Notes: generated from the letters alone by a model not told the origin. A DNA stretch of 48,788 nucleotides from an uncultured bacterium (GCA_947063875.1 CAMSTY010000023.1:1-48788), one strand, 5' to 3'. Numbered from the stretch's first letter, positions 1 to 11,462 are shown. Made by a program: numbers and translations.

Positions 1-3
1 TTT

Positions 4-31
4 GAGTTAGACCCTATTCAGGAACTAACTC
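4..31 (-). repeat. Inverted repeat at the end of the giant surface-protein gene
   Basis: GAGTTAG (4-10) and CTAACTC (25-31) form a 7-base-pair stem with a 14-base loop that overlaps the stop codon. It could be part of an operon terminator, but no T-run follows inside the window, so its role is uncertain. Confidence 0.3.
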
Positions 32-3000
32 GGCAGCTTAACTAACTGACATTGTATCACAACATGATCTTCTCTTCCATCCCAACTCACACAAAACGGC
101 ACGTCTTCTGTGTAAGCATAACCTGGCGCCGGTTCTATTTCATGCAACAGATAATTTTCTCCGGCACGCAGCTGTCCCAAGATCCCTGTTGGTTCTCTCC
201 CCGATACAAAGATCAGATTCTTCCCCTTTTCAAAAGAATCCCTGCTGGCAATCGCTGCTGTTGGCATCTGATCCTGGTTCAGGATCTGCAAAACGGCCCC
301 TTCCACCGCCTCTTCTTTTCCGTCATCCGACAGCTTATATACGAAAATCTTGGTATTTTCATCTTTCATAATTATCTGTTCGCAAATTCCACTTTGCAAC
401 ATGGTAAATGAAATGCTTTCCGCCTGGACAAAACCATCACACGGCTGTTGCTCCTCCAGGCAATAAACCTCACCAGGTATCAGTATCCCTTCCAAAACAC
501 AAGGTTCTTCTCCTGATATCCAGGAAAACACCTCTCGTCCATCCGCATCTTTCAGACACATATGGCACCCTGGCAGTTCCTGCTTTCCGGTAATATCTGT
601 TTTTGAAAAACTCACCTTTGTTTTCCGGTCTGCTGCCACCAAACCACTGACGGATGCCTGATCCCCCAAAACAAACTGCATGCGATTGCTTTCCAGCCGA
701 AACCCATCCGAAAAAACAGTATACTCAGTCAGCAGATAGCGTTCCCCCTGGCAAAACAGCTCTGACACAGATCGAATCGTCGTTTCCCAAATTGCCTCAC
801 TGACCGGAAAAGATATAAGTTCTGTCCCTTTCCCGTCACTTACCTCCACTACTGTTTTCTCTGCCTCCCGGCCTGGAACGCGGCAGGTTCCGTCTTCTTC
901 AAAGTACAATACTTCTGTCTTCCTGCCGGTTATCAATACGGTCCCGTCATTATAGCAGGTTTTCTCTGTTATTGTATAAGCCTGTCCGTCTCCCCATCCC
1001 TCCTCTTTTTTAAGTGTATGCTCTCCCTCACTTCCAATCCAGGATTCAAGTATCCTTCCTGATACATCTGACAGTTCATATCTGACCCGGACCGGATAAC
1101 GTCCCTTTATCGTTATCGAACAAATCTGGCTGTCATCTATGTGCGACGAGCCTTCTGGCATATTCTCTTCCTTTTCATGTCCTCTGCCAAAAGTAATGGT
1201 ATTCAGACGATTGCTGATTCCCGTCAGCATCCTGCCGTCCTTTGACACGGTAAGAATCAAAGATTCCATCGGACCATACCCTTCCGGTACCGATAATTCC
1301 TTCAAAAGATAGCTTCTGCCAGCTATCAGGCCTTCTACTATATGTTCTTCACCTCTTGTTACCCAGGCTTCACAAGGGGATTCCTCATCATATAACAGCT
1401 GATCCCGTTCGTCTCTTCCGGTAATTTCATACAATGCCAGCTTTGCCCCGGCCAGAAAGCCGCTTCCGCCTTCTTTCATAGAATCAAAATCTTTTTTTCC
1501 TATAGAAACTTTTGTCTTCTCATCTATCACGACAATCTGTTTACTTGCCGCCTCTTTCGGACCATAAGAGTTTCCGCCTTGGCCTGATTCAAATTCCCAG
1601 GTAAATACCCGTGTATTCACCGCATACCCATCCGGAGGCAATATTTCTCTCAGTTTATATTGATATGGTACAATCCGACCATCTTCCATACTCTCGCCTA
1701 TCGGCAGATGTTCCACCTGAATACGCCCTTTTACATCGCTGATTTTTCTAATTAGAACAGGCGTTCTCCCATCATCCTTTCGATATGCCCTCAGTTCAAA
1801 CACGGTACCCTCCAGAGGACGCCCATCCATGTCTGTCTTTATTATTTCCAGTCTTCCCTCTGCCGGTTCATCATAAATCCTTACAACCTGGTTTTCCTCC
1901 TGTTGACGATATTCAATTCGCACAGGCTCTGTTATAGTATAAAAATCAGGGCTTTTTCGTTCCCTCAGCCAGTAGATTCCATCATCCAGGGTTCTTATCT
2001 CATGCGGCCTTAGGTCTCCCTTTTCATAATCAGGCAAAATATACCCATTCACAAAATCTTCATCTGTGTATTCCCCGTCACTTCCACTAAGCCATGCTTC
2101 CTCCAAATGCGCCGCGTCAGGAATAAATTCTCCATTTTCCCCTGCCCGGTACAATTCCAGATACGCCCCGACAAGTTCACCCGAACAGCTTACGGCCTGC
2201 TTGGAAATATACAGCTTTCCCTCCCGGTTCTCCACGCCATAACGCTGCACATCCCTGATATCCGACACTTGAATCACCTGGTCTGCTGCCCTTGCATATC
2301 CTTTGGGAGGTTTTGTTTCTTTCAGCACATAAGTTTTTCCGGCCGGAAGATAGTCTATCCTCTGCACTCCATCAAGGGTCACATAGGAGCAGGCATATTC
2401 ATTGATCCAGGGAAGTTTCTTGTAATTAAACTGATATTCAAAATTATTCTCACCAGATACCGTAATCCTGATTCTTCTCCCGTCTTCCATTTCAAATATC
2501 AGGATCGCCAAGGTCGGATGACGCGACTTCTCGCCTCCGCTGGCAGACGCGTCCAATGTCCGGGCGGTTATATACTCTGCCACATGATAAGATTCTCCCT
2601 GCTCCCATCGCACAGTTGTGCCTTCCTCTGTTCCAAATTCCCGGTACATTACCTCAAATGCCTCAATAAAGCCGGTATATTCCTCCTGGCCACTGCTGAC
2701 CCAGGTATCCGCCGCCTGTCCGGAATCATATGTCAGCTTTCCATTTTCATCCGCTTCATACAGAGTAAATTCCGCCCCGCCAAGAAGCTGCCTTCCTTCC
2801 CCTTCCCTCACAAATTTTTCAATCTCTATTTTTGTGTGATCGTTATACATAAAAAATGTCTGCACCTCTGGCGTATTAGCAATCTCTACCTCCAAAGGTT
2901 CACTGGCAACAAATCCAGCCGGTACCTCGATCTCTTCCAGCAGATAAACGCCAGCCGGGATTCCTTCTGCGTATATCGGAGTTGCCCCGGTAACCCATTG

Positions 3001-6000
3001 TGCTGTCAGCCTCTGTACTTTTCCCTCCCTGCTGTCCGTTGCCTCATATTCGAGCGGTTTTTCCTCTGTTTTCTCCAGATAATACCCGCCGGCTGACTCC
3101 GGACTATATACCTTTTTCGCTTTAAATAAAGCAAGTTTTGCCCCAGACACCATCCCGTAACCGTAACCGCTGTTTCCTTCTGTCAGTTTCCCTTTATCTT
3201 CTGATGATCCGTCTTCCCTCCTCTGCAAAATCCGAAACTCATGATTCTTCGTTCCGTCAATCTTGGCAATTTCTACCTTTGTGGTCTTATCCACCATAGC
3301 CGTGTGCTGCATATCAGACGTTTCTTTGACAATGACACCCACAGGCATTCCCTTTAGATATCCCGCAGGACTCTCCAGTTCTTCCATAATATAATTTCCG
3401 GCTGGTACGCGTTTCAAAATATCCGGCTGCCCTTCTGTCCTTCTATCGTCAAAAGGATCATTGGGCGAATAGTCGGAACTTGTCCAGATATTTTCCAGGA
3501 CATATCCCTCCCCTCGCCGGTGATAGATGATCTTTTGTTCCTCTGACAGCGATTCGTCGTTATGAATCTGGTACGCATTTGTATTATAGTTTCCCAGATT
3601 GTCAGAATTCTGATACCGAACCAAGTCACCATTACGGTCATAAAGTTCTGTCCCTTTATCATAGCTCCCTTCACTTTTCTGATAATACACGGGAAATCCA
3701 TATTTATCATACACTGGCTTCTGTCTCCCGGCAAAGCTTCCGTTATTATCATCCGCCAGTATTTCACCGTTTAAATTCTGTCCATATCGATTCGTATTTA
3801 CCGTTGTCTCCTTATGGCTTTCTTTGTTTCCGTCTGCTTCCCAGGTCCCTGTAATAAAACCAGATTCCCTATGATGATAGGAAGGCTTTTCTTCTTCAGA
3901 AATTTCCCGCCCGGAATGATTGATCACTTCAAGAAACCCCTTCTCCTCGTAACCGCCTTCATTTTCACCAATGGTAGCAAGACGGGAAGTCGTAATCTTA
4001 TCGCGGGCGATCACATTGCCGTATTCGTCCTTATGAATCCGTACCGGCCAAACCATCACCCTGCCTTCATGATCTTCCGGTACTGGAACATAAGCCATAC
4101 CGGTATAGGGGTCAATCAGACAATCCCTGTTTCCATCCCGATCCAGATGGTACACCAACGTGCCATCATCAACCGCCAGGCGCTTATCTTCTCCAATATA
4201 CCTAAGCTTCGTAAAATCCCCGCCTGTAAATTCCAGAAACGGCTGTGCGGCTTTAAACGCAAACAAAGAATGTTCCGTATCTGTCCGGTTAAAATTGGCC
4301 CTTTCTGATTCCGCCTGTGCCACTGGCACCTTATTATGGTTCCGGTCATATCCCAGAACCTGGTCACGTCCATCTATGTTTTCAACCGTTGTCACTTCCA
4401 GATTTCCCAGATCATAATACAAAATATCCCTTTCTTTTTTATCCTCCCCCTGTTTTAAATACATCCGGGTGACATTATTAGTACGATTACGGATGATTTC
4501 CAAATCCTTAAAGGCATAATCCTGGGTATCTCCTGAGGGCGTCAGTACAATCGCCTCAAACAATGCCATTTTAGCTCCTGCCACATAGGGATTCTCGTCA
4601 TCGGCAGTCTCCAGCATCCGTGTCACATACCCATATCCGGCAAACACCGAACCTTCATAGGCAATCTCCACCTGCTCTCCGGCCCCTTTCCTTTCTGCCA
4701 GATATTCCAGCGTTCCTTTTTGCCAGGCATATCCCAGATATTGTCCATTTTGATACGCATAAATATAATCTGGGTTATTCCCGATATCCACCAGCTTTCC
4801 ATCGATCCTGCCACTCACTTTATAAGTAACGGTCTTATCTTTTGTGGTATTAGCCGTTTTGCTGCTTGCTTCCTTCCATTTTTCCACAGTCAGTTTGATG
4901 GGGATATTTTCCACATAGACCCGCGCCATCGATTCCGCATCTTTGGATTTTTCCCCAGAAGCCGTCTCATAGACGGCGGCCAGAACCCGCCTGTCCCGGT
5001 CTCCTTCTTTGTAATAAGTGATTTTATCCGAATAAATCTCCAATGCCATCGGGCTGCTTCTTACATAACCAGAAGGAGGTTTTTCTTCACAGATTACATA
5101 GGCTCCCGCTTCCAAAGGCTGTGGAGTCTCCAGATAGCCTACGGTTTGTCGCTGACGGGTTCTGGTATGGCCATGAATCTCCTCTTGCATCAATCCCTCC
5201 CGCACGGTCGAATATGATACAAGCACCGGGTCTTCCAGATCCTTCTCGCCTTTCTGAATAACCTTTCCACTTTCTTCACAAATCGGCGTCCCGGCCGCAA
5301 CCACTCCTGTATAAAGATTACCCGGTCCCTGATTCTTTCCCAGCAAACGATCTAACAGTGTCATCTTTCTGGCCATTGGGCGAATATTCTTTGCCCCCAT
5401 AGATTCCAAAAAACCTATCGTTCCATATATAGTAGTATCTTTTTCATAGAAGCATACCTGTCCGCTTCCCGCTTCGGAATCCTCACATTCTGCAGCATAA
5501 ATAGAAAACACCGCACTGTCATGCAAAATATTCTCATGGCTTTCACTATCCAGCTTTTCCAGCCTCAGCCTGGCCGTAAAAAACCGATTATTGAATTGTG
5601 CAACAGCATAATCCTCTGATGCCGTTATACTCCATGGTACCAGCATAGAAGCATATTCTCCGTGGCAGGCTGTCTGCATTCCGCACATCACGGGAGCCGA
5701 ATCTGAATAACCGCTTTCTAAAGAATCCTCTGCCTTGCCATGTTCCGAGACGGAACTATAGCGATATTGGTCGGCTATCCCTTCAGATCCGGACTGACCC
5801 TCTGACAGATAATAATCTACACCGCCCTCTGTTCGGTCATCTCTTCCATTGTAATAATTTTTGTATGGCCGGTACTCATCCTGTGTCAGGGCAAAGTAAT
5901 CTCCTAAACCGACTATTGCCGGCACTCCATTGGCAGTCAGCCCTATATCCATGCCATACTTATATACCTCAAAATCCCCACAATGATTGTGCGCCTGAAT

Positions 6001-9000
6001 CTTATGGTTCTCCGGTCTGAAGCGAATTTGATAGCGGCGTTCCATCTCCTGTTGTGTCAGAAAAGCGTCATAGTTATAATAAGTATCCAGCCTCTCCGAT
6101 AATGTCAGAAAACCTTCTGTACCATCATAAACGGATGGTACAATTACCTCTTTAGGAGCATCTGTCCAATAACGCTTATTTTTCAAATCTTTCAGGTTTC
6201 TGTCATATTCTTCGCCAGCATATTGCGGCTGCTGTTCCACCACTACATAAGTTCCGTAAGGAAGATAAGCAGACACACCACAATACATCGTTTTTTCCCC
6301 CTTTTCCTCCAGTGAATCCGCTGAGACCGTCATCTGGCTGCCGTCGCTTCCCCCGCCTTCCTCATCCCAACCTACTGCATAAATCTCATCCAGATCGTAG
6401 GCAAAAAACGGAATCAGATAATTCTCTGCCTTCCTGATCGCTTTACACAAAGCCCGATCATAAATCTCATCCGGATAAGAAACCTCTTTTATCCCTGCCT
6501 CCCTCTCTTCAAAATCTGCCTTCGGCCGCACTGTCAGTTTCTCTATCTCATCTTCCAGATACCAGTCAATGGCAAACTGACGTACCAAATCAGAAACTTT
6601 TGCATTATCCAGTGTCTCCTCTATCCGATTTCCTGCGTTGCCAATAGGCCGCCAACTGGTGTAACCAGGCGCTGCATCGTCCCATTTATCATGATTGGCA
6701 ACCATAATCGCATCAAAAAATTTCTGATAATTGTATTCCTTTACTGTGCTCCTTTTACCATTTTCCATTATCGAGCGTTCTGCCTTTTCCAAAACAGCCG
6801 TATAACCATGGTTCGCCTCTTCATTGATTTTACCTTCCGTATATCCATAGAGCATCTCATTTGCTATCACGGCATCCTTGGAATCTGCATAGAGTGGAGT
6901 TGTCTTATGTAATGTCTTCGTATATATTTTTCGTACCCGTTCCGGGAACTTTTGGTTTTCTTTTAATACAGCTTCGGCGTTCTGTTCCTGACCATGGCGG
7001 TCCTGCCATACAATCATTCCCTCTTCTGTCCGGTACAGCCTTGTCAGGTTGGACTTCAGATATGCCTGAAATCGAAAATTGTCCATTCTCCCTTCGTCAA
7101 GATACTTCTGAACCTTGATTTTTTGTAAAATCGCACGCTCCAGAACCTCCACCGGCGTCTGCCTGCTTCCTGCGTCCTCATAAATAGAATTCTGTCCAGG
7201 ATATGCCAACGTTACAGGCCGGATATAACTACCATCCGAATTCATGGAAGGCACAGCCGTTACGGCAAGGCTTCCTCCCCCTCCCGCAAAACGGTTTCCA
7301 TAGCGGATCGTCAGCAAAAGCCTTCCGTCTGCCGGGATCTGCTTTGCGGATATATGGATCTGCCATGTTTGAGATTGATTGTCGTATACCGCCCCTGTCT
7401 CTTCATAGGAAACGGTTTCCACAGTCTGATACCCTGACTGTTTTGCATAACGAATCTGTTCCTTCTGATAGATACTCCCGTCTTCTGCGCGCAGCAACTC
7501 TCCTTCCTTATAAACCCAGTAAGTCCTAAACTCCTGTGCGCTTGTGAAGGGCAGTTCTGAGAGTTCCTCGTACCAACCCATTTCTTCTGTTTCCGGCTTT
7601 TCATTCGGAACGCGTATCCAGTAATACCGGGAATCTCCTTTCTCATAATCCTCGTCGGAAAGTTCAGAAAGAGGATATCCCCGGTACACAAATCCAACGT
7701 TACTGTCTGGGATATCAGCAGAATATCGAACATAAAAAGTCTCATCCGTTGCACTGTAAGCCACATCCTGTGTCTCCCCTTCTTTTAAAAAGGAATACCG
7801 CAGAACAGCATAATTTTCCCCGTCACGGCAAAATATCTGTTCCAAAAACGCCGCGTTAAAAGCAGGGCAATCCTCTCCTTCCAAAAAATCATAGAGTTTT
7901 TCCGCCCATAATCTTCTGTCCTCTCCCAGTTTCACCAGAAAATACGGGGAATTTATTTCCGGCATTTCCATTCCGATGCCCATTAACGCCTCATTGCACT
8001 CTTCCAGAAATTGTTCGGAATCCCTTCCCTCCACACCGGTCAGATCCGGAATATATTGTCTGTCAAACGTCGGAATCACACCCTTGATTCCTGTATGAAA
8101 AATTTTCTCAGGACTTACTGCCACTTCTTTTACAGCCTCTGCCACAGCACTGTCCCCACAAGGAAGTTCCAGAACATCTCCAATATCTGCTTCCATACCT
8201 TTCCCTTCGATGATCACCAGGGTTTGAGGAACCGCTTCCACCGGCTCATAGATGATTTCTGGTTTCTCCCATTTCTGATACACCTCCTTCTTCCCGATCG
8301 TGGTCAGAAAAAATGATGGACTGACAAGCGGATCTATATTTTTCACAAAAATATCAAAACCGGAGTCCGTTCCGTTTGTCAGAAGGCTGACCTCTGTTAC
8401 CGTCTCCTCCCTTTTGGTGTCCTCCATCATTCTCACATTTCCTTCCATTTTTTCAACCTGTACGGTCCCGGCTGCCGTCTGTTTTCCCCCTAAAAGCCAG
8501 CTGCTGCGGTTGGAAAGTTCTGCCTCCGCTCCACAAACAGATAATTCATATCCTTCTGACCGGGTCAGTTCCTGAACATAATAAGCCCCCAAAAACAGAG
8601 GTCTGCCAATCCAGCAGTTACCGTTAGCAGACTGATTGTCAGCAATAGGATAACTCCATCTGCCTTTGTGATTGCTGTTCTGATTACTGCTGGTCTTTTC
8701 AACCATCCTTGTATACTCGTTGTCTGGTCCGGAAAACCCGGTTTTCACAAAACCCCCTTGTTCATAGTCATATCGGGTTCCTGGCGCTTCTGTAATCGTC
8801 ATAAAAGAAGCATCGCCGTTTTTATCCGTTGCTGTTATGGCAACCAAATCACCTTTTTCAAAAACCACCCCCGTTTTCCCATCCGGATGAATCAGATCCG
8901 ATGCTGCAAACAATCCATAAACTGCTCCTTCTAAAGTTCCATCCCCCTGGGTATCCCCATATGAATCATAAGCATCGTTCTCCCCTTTCTTTAGAAGTAA

Positions 9001-11439
9001 ATCCCGTTTATTAATATGAATTTCCCCTTCTGTACGATAATCATATAATTCAAACGTCCAATCCGTACCTCCGCGGCCGGAATAATCCGGATCTGCCGGG
9101 GCAAGAACCGCCAATGCGGAAGGCGAAAAGGCAATCTGGTCACGGGTATAATGCGGCGATCGAAAGCGGGCCGTATTGCTCATATTTTCTGCGATCCGGA
9201 TCACCCCCGGAAGTATTCGGAGTTCTTTCCCATTTGACGGACTGGCTTCTTCATATTCTTCCCAATCATTAAATTCCTCGTCCTCATCCAAAATCCAGAT
9301 ATCATCCAGATCCTCCTCTTCCACTGCTTCATCCGCATTGCTTTTACTCGCAACGGCAATTTCTTTCCTACGTTTTTCCTTCCTTTTTATTTCTACCTCT
9401 ATTTCTTGCTCCTCATACCCGGCCTCTTCTTTTCCTTCTGTTTGTATAGCATCCCCGCCCCGGCTATCTTCCGACATCCCTTCTTCCTCATATCTGATTT
9501 CTGTTTTGTATGTTCCAGCCAGATCATAATACTGGCTGGAATGCACTTTCACAGTTTCAATCGGAATCGTATCTGCGTGAATCCCGTCGAATATATTTTC
9601 AAAAGGCTCATGAATATCCGGCCGATTATGAAGAATATATCCGTTTCTTGCCGCTAATTCCCGCGCCGAATAATCATAGGCCAGCGATACAAACTCCTCA
9701 TAATGACGGTCACGATCGGATAAGAGTTCCCTGGCCCCTCCGTAAAGAGAATGATAAAAACCTCCTTCTCTGACCAGTTCTTCACAAATCCGGATCTGCC
9801 TCTTATACTCTTCCACCTCTTCCTCGTCTTCCGGATCTGGTTTTGGATGTCCCTGGCAGTAACCCTTGGTATAAGAATAATATTTAATATCCCGATGGGC
9901 ACGGACATTCGATGGCTGTAATTCACCGACTCCCATAGAAACCGTTTCCGTCAGCCAGCCATCAACATCTGTTACTTCCTGGTCCTTTTCACAAGGATCA
10001 GGGCCTCCATTATGTTTATAAGGACTGTCCCATCCGTCCCATCTCAGAAACTGGCTCCCGTTGTCATTATCCCAGTTATCATCCTCCAGGATGCTTCCGG
10101 CCAGCTGCCCCTCATCAAAAGCCTCCAAGATGTCAAACCAGGCATTCTCCAGCGTTTTGCCGGTCTCTGCATCCATTTTTCTTAAGTTTACTGCATAGTC
10201 TGCCTGCCAGCGCTCCGTATGCTGGCACCGCTCTACCGAAAGGCTCCCCATCCCTGGTCTCAAAACAGAGGATTCTGTCTTTGGGCTTCCCACAACAATT
10301 TGTAGGCCCTCTTTTAAATTGGCAATCAGATTCCCCTGGGCAAAGGTCAGGCTCCATTGACCACCCAGCTTCACTGGCATATGAAGTTCCCGCACGCTTT
10401 CGTTTCCGATGCTCTTTCTGATTATCCCATTCGTATTGTCCAGACAAATCTTTGCAATCCCTTCTTCCGGAACTTGTCCGCTGGCGGAACAAAAATCCAC
10501 CGAGCCTTCCCTTATTGTATAGTTCCAGTCTCCGTGCAGGACAATCGAAGCCGCCGTCAAAAATGCTCTTGTCTCTGCAGTCAGCGGATATCTGGCATGG
10601 TACATTCCATCCTCTTCCAGAGAAACCGTCGGATAAAACAAGTATCCGCTGTCCGAGGATTCCACACAATCCGCCGCCAGCTTCGCCGTACTCCACACAA
10701 CACGAAAAAATGGTTCCATCTCTGCCGTCATTTCCTCATATACCTGTGTGCTTCCCAATCCGGAAGGATGATAGCGATTGGCAATCTCCGTTGCATGCTG
10801 CCGGTACATCCCCCAGTCATGAGCAAAATCCCCTGTGAATTTCGCCTCCTCAGACAGGGTGCAAAAACTCTGTCCCAGGTAATAATCTGCCGTCCCGATG
10901 ACCGGGTCGGAATTAACGGTCCCCTGATAAGATTTATAATCTGCGGCATAAGCCATAATCAGGAAATTTAAGCGGCGGCAATACTCATCTGCGGTATTTT
11001 TTTTAATAAAAGGGGGTAAATCCTGCAGCGTATAAGGCTCCTTCTTTATGTACCATACCGCAGTTGTTTCCATCGCAATATTCGGATTTTCTGCCAGTTC
11101 CCGGCTATGCGAGATGCAATACATATTACGGTACTCATACTCCTTCCATTTTCCGCCTGGACTGACACTGGTCTGCTGCTTATAGATCACAATTCCCGGT
11201 ACCGGGTACGTTCGTGTCATATGGCCGATAAAATCAGTTCTTTCCAGATCCACGCCGTCCTGTGCGGCAAGCCGGTCCCACAACGCCACCAGTTCCCTGT
11301 CATAGCTGAGTTCCCCGCCGCCAAAAGATATTGCCCCATATGCTTTGTCCGCCAGTGAAAGATATGGTAAAAATACCAGCAGAAACAAAACAACTGCCAT
11401 CACTGCCGCATATCTTTGCCGCATTATTTTCCCCTTCAT
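25..11439 (-). CDS. Giant secreted SpaA/Cna-B repeat surface protein (adhesin-like)
   Basis: This encodes 3804 residues from the ATG at 11439, which has a GAGGAAG ribosome site 7 bases upstream. A longer TTG-started form from 11496 would overlap the previous gene and lacks such a site. A basic N terminus and hydrophobic stretch (about residues 4-30) form a signal peptide. Residues about 30-680 are unique. An acidic, Lys-rich linker follows (about 680-750, containing ASPSNG). After that come many prealbumin-like SpaA/Cna-B domains, most densely in the last 1500 residues, recognisable by endings such as LLEEIEVPAGF and LKETKPPKGY, whose Glu normally catalyses Lys-Asn isopeptide bonds. The family forms rod-like surface adhesins or pilin-like fibres. 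No LPXTG motif, final membrane segment or basic tail is present: the protein stops right after its last SpaA repeat. It is the third gene of the operon, 23 bases after its neighbour. The ligand is unknown. Confidence 0.9.
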   Translation of the reverse strand: MKGKIMRQRYAAVMAVVLFLLVFLPYLSLADKAYGAISFGGGELSYDRELVALWDRLAAQDGVDLERTDFIGHMTRTYPVPGIVIYKQQTSVSPGGKWKEYEYRNMYCISHSRELAENPNIAMETTAVWYIKKEPYTLQDLPPFIKKNTADEYCRRLNFLIMAYAADYKSYQGTVNSDPVIGTADYYLGQSFCTLSEEAKFTGDFAHDWGMYRQHATEIANRYHPSGLGSTQVYEEMTAEMEPFFRVVWSTAKLAADCVESSDSGYLFYPTVSLEEDGMYHARYPLTAETRAFLTAASIVLHGDWNYTIREGSVDFCSASGQVPEEGIAKICLDNTNGIIRKSIGNESVRELHMPVKLGGQWSLTFAQGNLIANLKEGLQIVVGSPKTESSVLRPGMGSLSVERCQHTERWQADYAVNLRKMDAETGKTLENAWFDILEAFDEGQLAGSILEDDNWDNDNGSQFLRWDGWDSPYKHNGGPDPCEKDQEVTDVDGWLTETVSMGVGELQPSNVRAHRDIKYYSYTKGYCQGHPKPDPEDEEEVEEYKRQIRICEELVREGGFYHSLYGGARELLSDRDRHYEEFVSLAYDYSARELAARNGYILHNRPDIHEPFENIFDGIHADTIPIETVKVHSSQYYDLAGTYKTEIRYEEEGMSEDSRGGDAIQTEGKEEAGYEEQEIEVEIKRKEKRRKEIAVASKSNADEAVEEEDLDDIWILDEDEEFNDWEEYEEASPSNGKELRILPGVIRIAENMSNTARFRSPHYTRDQIAFSPSALAVLAPADPDYSGRGGTDWTFELYDYRTEGEIHINKRDLLLKKGENDAYDSYGDTQGDGTLEGAVYGLFAASDLIHPDGKTGVVFEKGDLVAITATDKNGDASFMTITEAPGTRYDYEQGGFVKTGFSGPDNEYTRMVEKTSSNQNSNHKGRWSYPIADNQSANGNCWIGRPLFLGAYYVQELTRSEGYELSVCGAEAELSNRSSWLLGGKQTAAGTVQVEKMEGNVRMMEDTKREETVTEVSLLTNGTDSGFDIFVKNIDPLVSPSFFLTTIGKKEVYQKWEKPEIIYEPVEAVPQTLVIIEGKGMEADIGDVLELPCGDSAVAEAVKEVAVSPEKIFHTGIKGVIPTFDRQYIPDLTGVEGRDSEQFLEECNEALMGIGMEMPEINSPYFLVKLGEDRRLWAEKLYDFLEGEDCPAFNAAFLEQIFCRDGENYAVLRYSFLKEGETQDVAYSATDETFYVRYSADIPDSNVGFVYRGYPLSELSDEDYEKGDSRYYWIRVPNEKPETEEMGWYEELSELPFTSAQEFRTYWVYKEGELLRAEDGSIYQKEQIRYAKQSGYQTVETVSYEETGAVYDNQSQTWQIHISAKQIPADGRLLLTIRYGNRFAGGGGSLAVTAVPSMNSDGSYIRPVTLAYPGQNSIYEDAGSRQTPVEVLERAILQKIKVQKYLDEGRMDNFRFQAYLKSNLTRLYRTEEGMIVWQDRHGQEQNAEAVLKENQKFPERVRKIYTKTLHKTTPLYADSKDAVIANEMLYGYTEGKINEEANHGYTAVLEKAERSIMENGKRSTVKEYNYQKFFDAIMVANHDKWDDAAPGYTSWRPIGNAGNRIEETLDNAKVSDLVRQFAIDWYLEDEIEKLTVRPKADFEEREAGIKEVSYPDEIYDRALCKAIRKAENYLIPFFAYDLDEIYAVGWDEEGGGSDGSQMTVSADSLEEKGEKTMYCGVSAYLPYGTYVVVEQQPQYAGEEYDRNLKDLKNKRYWTDAPKEVIVPSVYDGTEGFLTLSERLDTYYNYDAFLTQQEMERRYQIRFRPENHKIQAHNHCGDFEVYKYGMDIGLTANGVPAIVGLGDYFALTQDEYRPYKNYYNGRDDRTEGGVDYYLSEGQSGSEGIADQYRYSSVSEHGKAEDSLESGYSDSAPVMCGMQTACHGEYASMLVPWSITASEDYAVAQFNNRFFTARLRLEKLDSESHENILHDSAVFSIYAAECEDSEAGSGQVCFYEKDTTIYGTIGFLESMGAKNIRPMARKMTLLDRLLGKNQGPGNLYTGVVAAGTPICEESGKVIQKGEKDLEDPVLVSYSTVREGLMQEEIHGHTRTRQRQTVGYLETPQPLEAGAYVICEEKPPSGYVRSSPMALEIYSDKITYYKEGDRDRRVLAAVYETASGEKSKDAESMARVYVENIPIKLTVEKWKEASSKTANTTKDKTVTYKVSGRIDGKLVDIGNNPDYIYAYQNGQYLGYAWQKGTLEYLAERKGAGEQVEIAYEGSVFAGYGYVTRMLETADDENPYVAGAKMALFEAIVLTPSGDTQDYAFKDLEIIRNRTNNVTRMYLKQGEDKKERDILYYDLGNLEVTTVENIDGRDQVLGYDRNHNKVPVAQAESERANFNRTDTEHSLFAFKAAQPFLEFTGGDFTKLRYIGEDKRLAVDDGTLVYHLDRDGNRDCLIDPYTGMAYVPVPEDHEGRVMVWPVRIHKDEYGNVIARDKITTSRLATIGENEGGYEEKGFLEVINHSGREISEEEKPSYHHRESGFITGTWEADGNKESHKETTVNTNRYGQNLNGEILADDNNGSFAGRQKPVYDKYGFPVYYQKSEGSYDKGTELYDRNGDLVRYQNSDNLGNYNTNAYQIHNDESLSEEQKIIYHRRGEGYVLENIWTSSDYSPNDPFDDRRTEGQPDILKRVPAGNYIMEELESPAGYLKGMPVGVIVKETSDMQHTAMVDKTTKVEIAKIDGTKNHEFRILQRREDGSSEDKGKLTEGNSGYGYGMVSGAKLALFKAKKVYSPESAGGYYLEKTEEKPLEYEATDSREGKVQRLTAQWVTGATPIYAEGIPAGVYLLEEIEVPAGFVASEPLEVEIANTPEVQTFFMYNDHTKIEIEKFVREGEGRQLLGGAEFTLYEADENGKLTYDSGQAADTWVSSGQEEYTGFIEAFEVMYREFGTEEGTTVRWEQGESYHVAEYITARTLDASASGGEKSRHPTLAILIFEMEDGRRIRITVSGENNFEYQFNYKKLPWINEYACSYVTLDGVQRIDYLPAGKTYVLKETKPPKGYARAADQVIQVSDIRDVQRYGVENREGKLYISKQAVSCSGELVGAYLELYRAGENGEFIPDAAHLEEAWLSGSDGEYTDEDFVNGYILPDYEKGDLRPHEIRTLDDGIYWLRERKSPDFYTITEPVRIEYRQQEENQVVRIYDEPAEGRLEIIKTDMDGRPLEGTVFELRAYRKDDGRTPVLIRKISDVKGRIQVEHLPIGESMEDGRIVPYQYKLREILPPDGYAVNTRVFTWEFESGQGGNSYGPKEAASKQIVVIDEKTKVSIGKKDFDSMKEGGSGFLAGAKLALYEITGRDERDQLLYDEESPCEAWVTRGEEHIVEGLIAGRSYLLKELSVPEGYGPMESLILTVSKDGRMLTGISNRLNTITFGRGHEKEENMPEGSSHIDDSQICSITIKGRYPVRVRYELSDVSGRILESWIGSEGEHTLKKEEGWGDGQAYTITEKTCYNDGTVLITGRKTEVLYFEEDGTCRVPGREAEKTVVEVSDGKGTELISFPVSEAIWETTIRSVSELFCQGERYLLTEYTVFSDGFRLESNRMQFVLGDQASVSGLVAADRKTKVSFSKTDITGKQELPGCHMCLKDADGREVFSWISGEEPCVLEGILIPGEVYCLEEQQPCDGFVQAESISFTMLQSGICEQIIMKDENTKIFVYKLSDDGKEEAVEGAVLQILNQDQMPTAAIASRDSFEKGKNLIFVSGREPTGILGQLRAGENYLLHEIEPAPGYAYTEDVPFCVSWDGREDHVVIQCQLVKLPS

Positions 11440-11462
11440 CTGTCTTCCTCTCTGTTTGCTCT

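Noticed and set aside
11050..11200. Possible thioester domain at YCISHSRE and TTAVW near the N terminus of the giant protein
   Set aside because: The Gln of the TQxA motif is missing and the spacing to Cys is too short, so an internal thioester is not supported.
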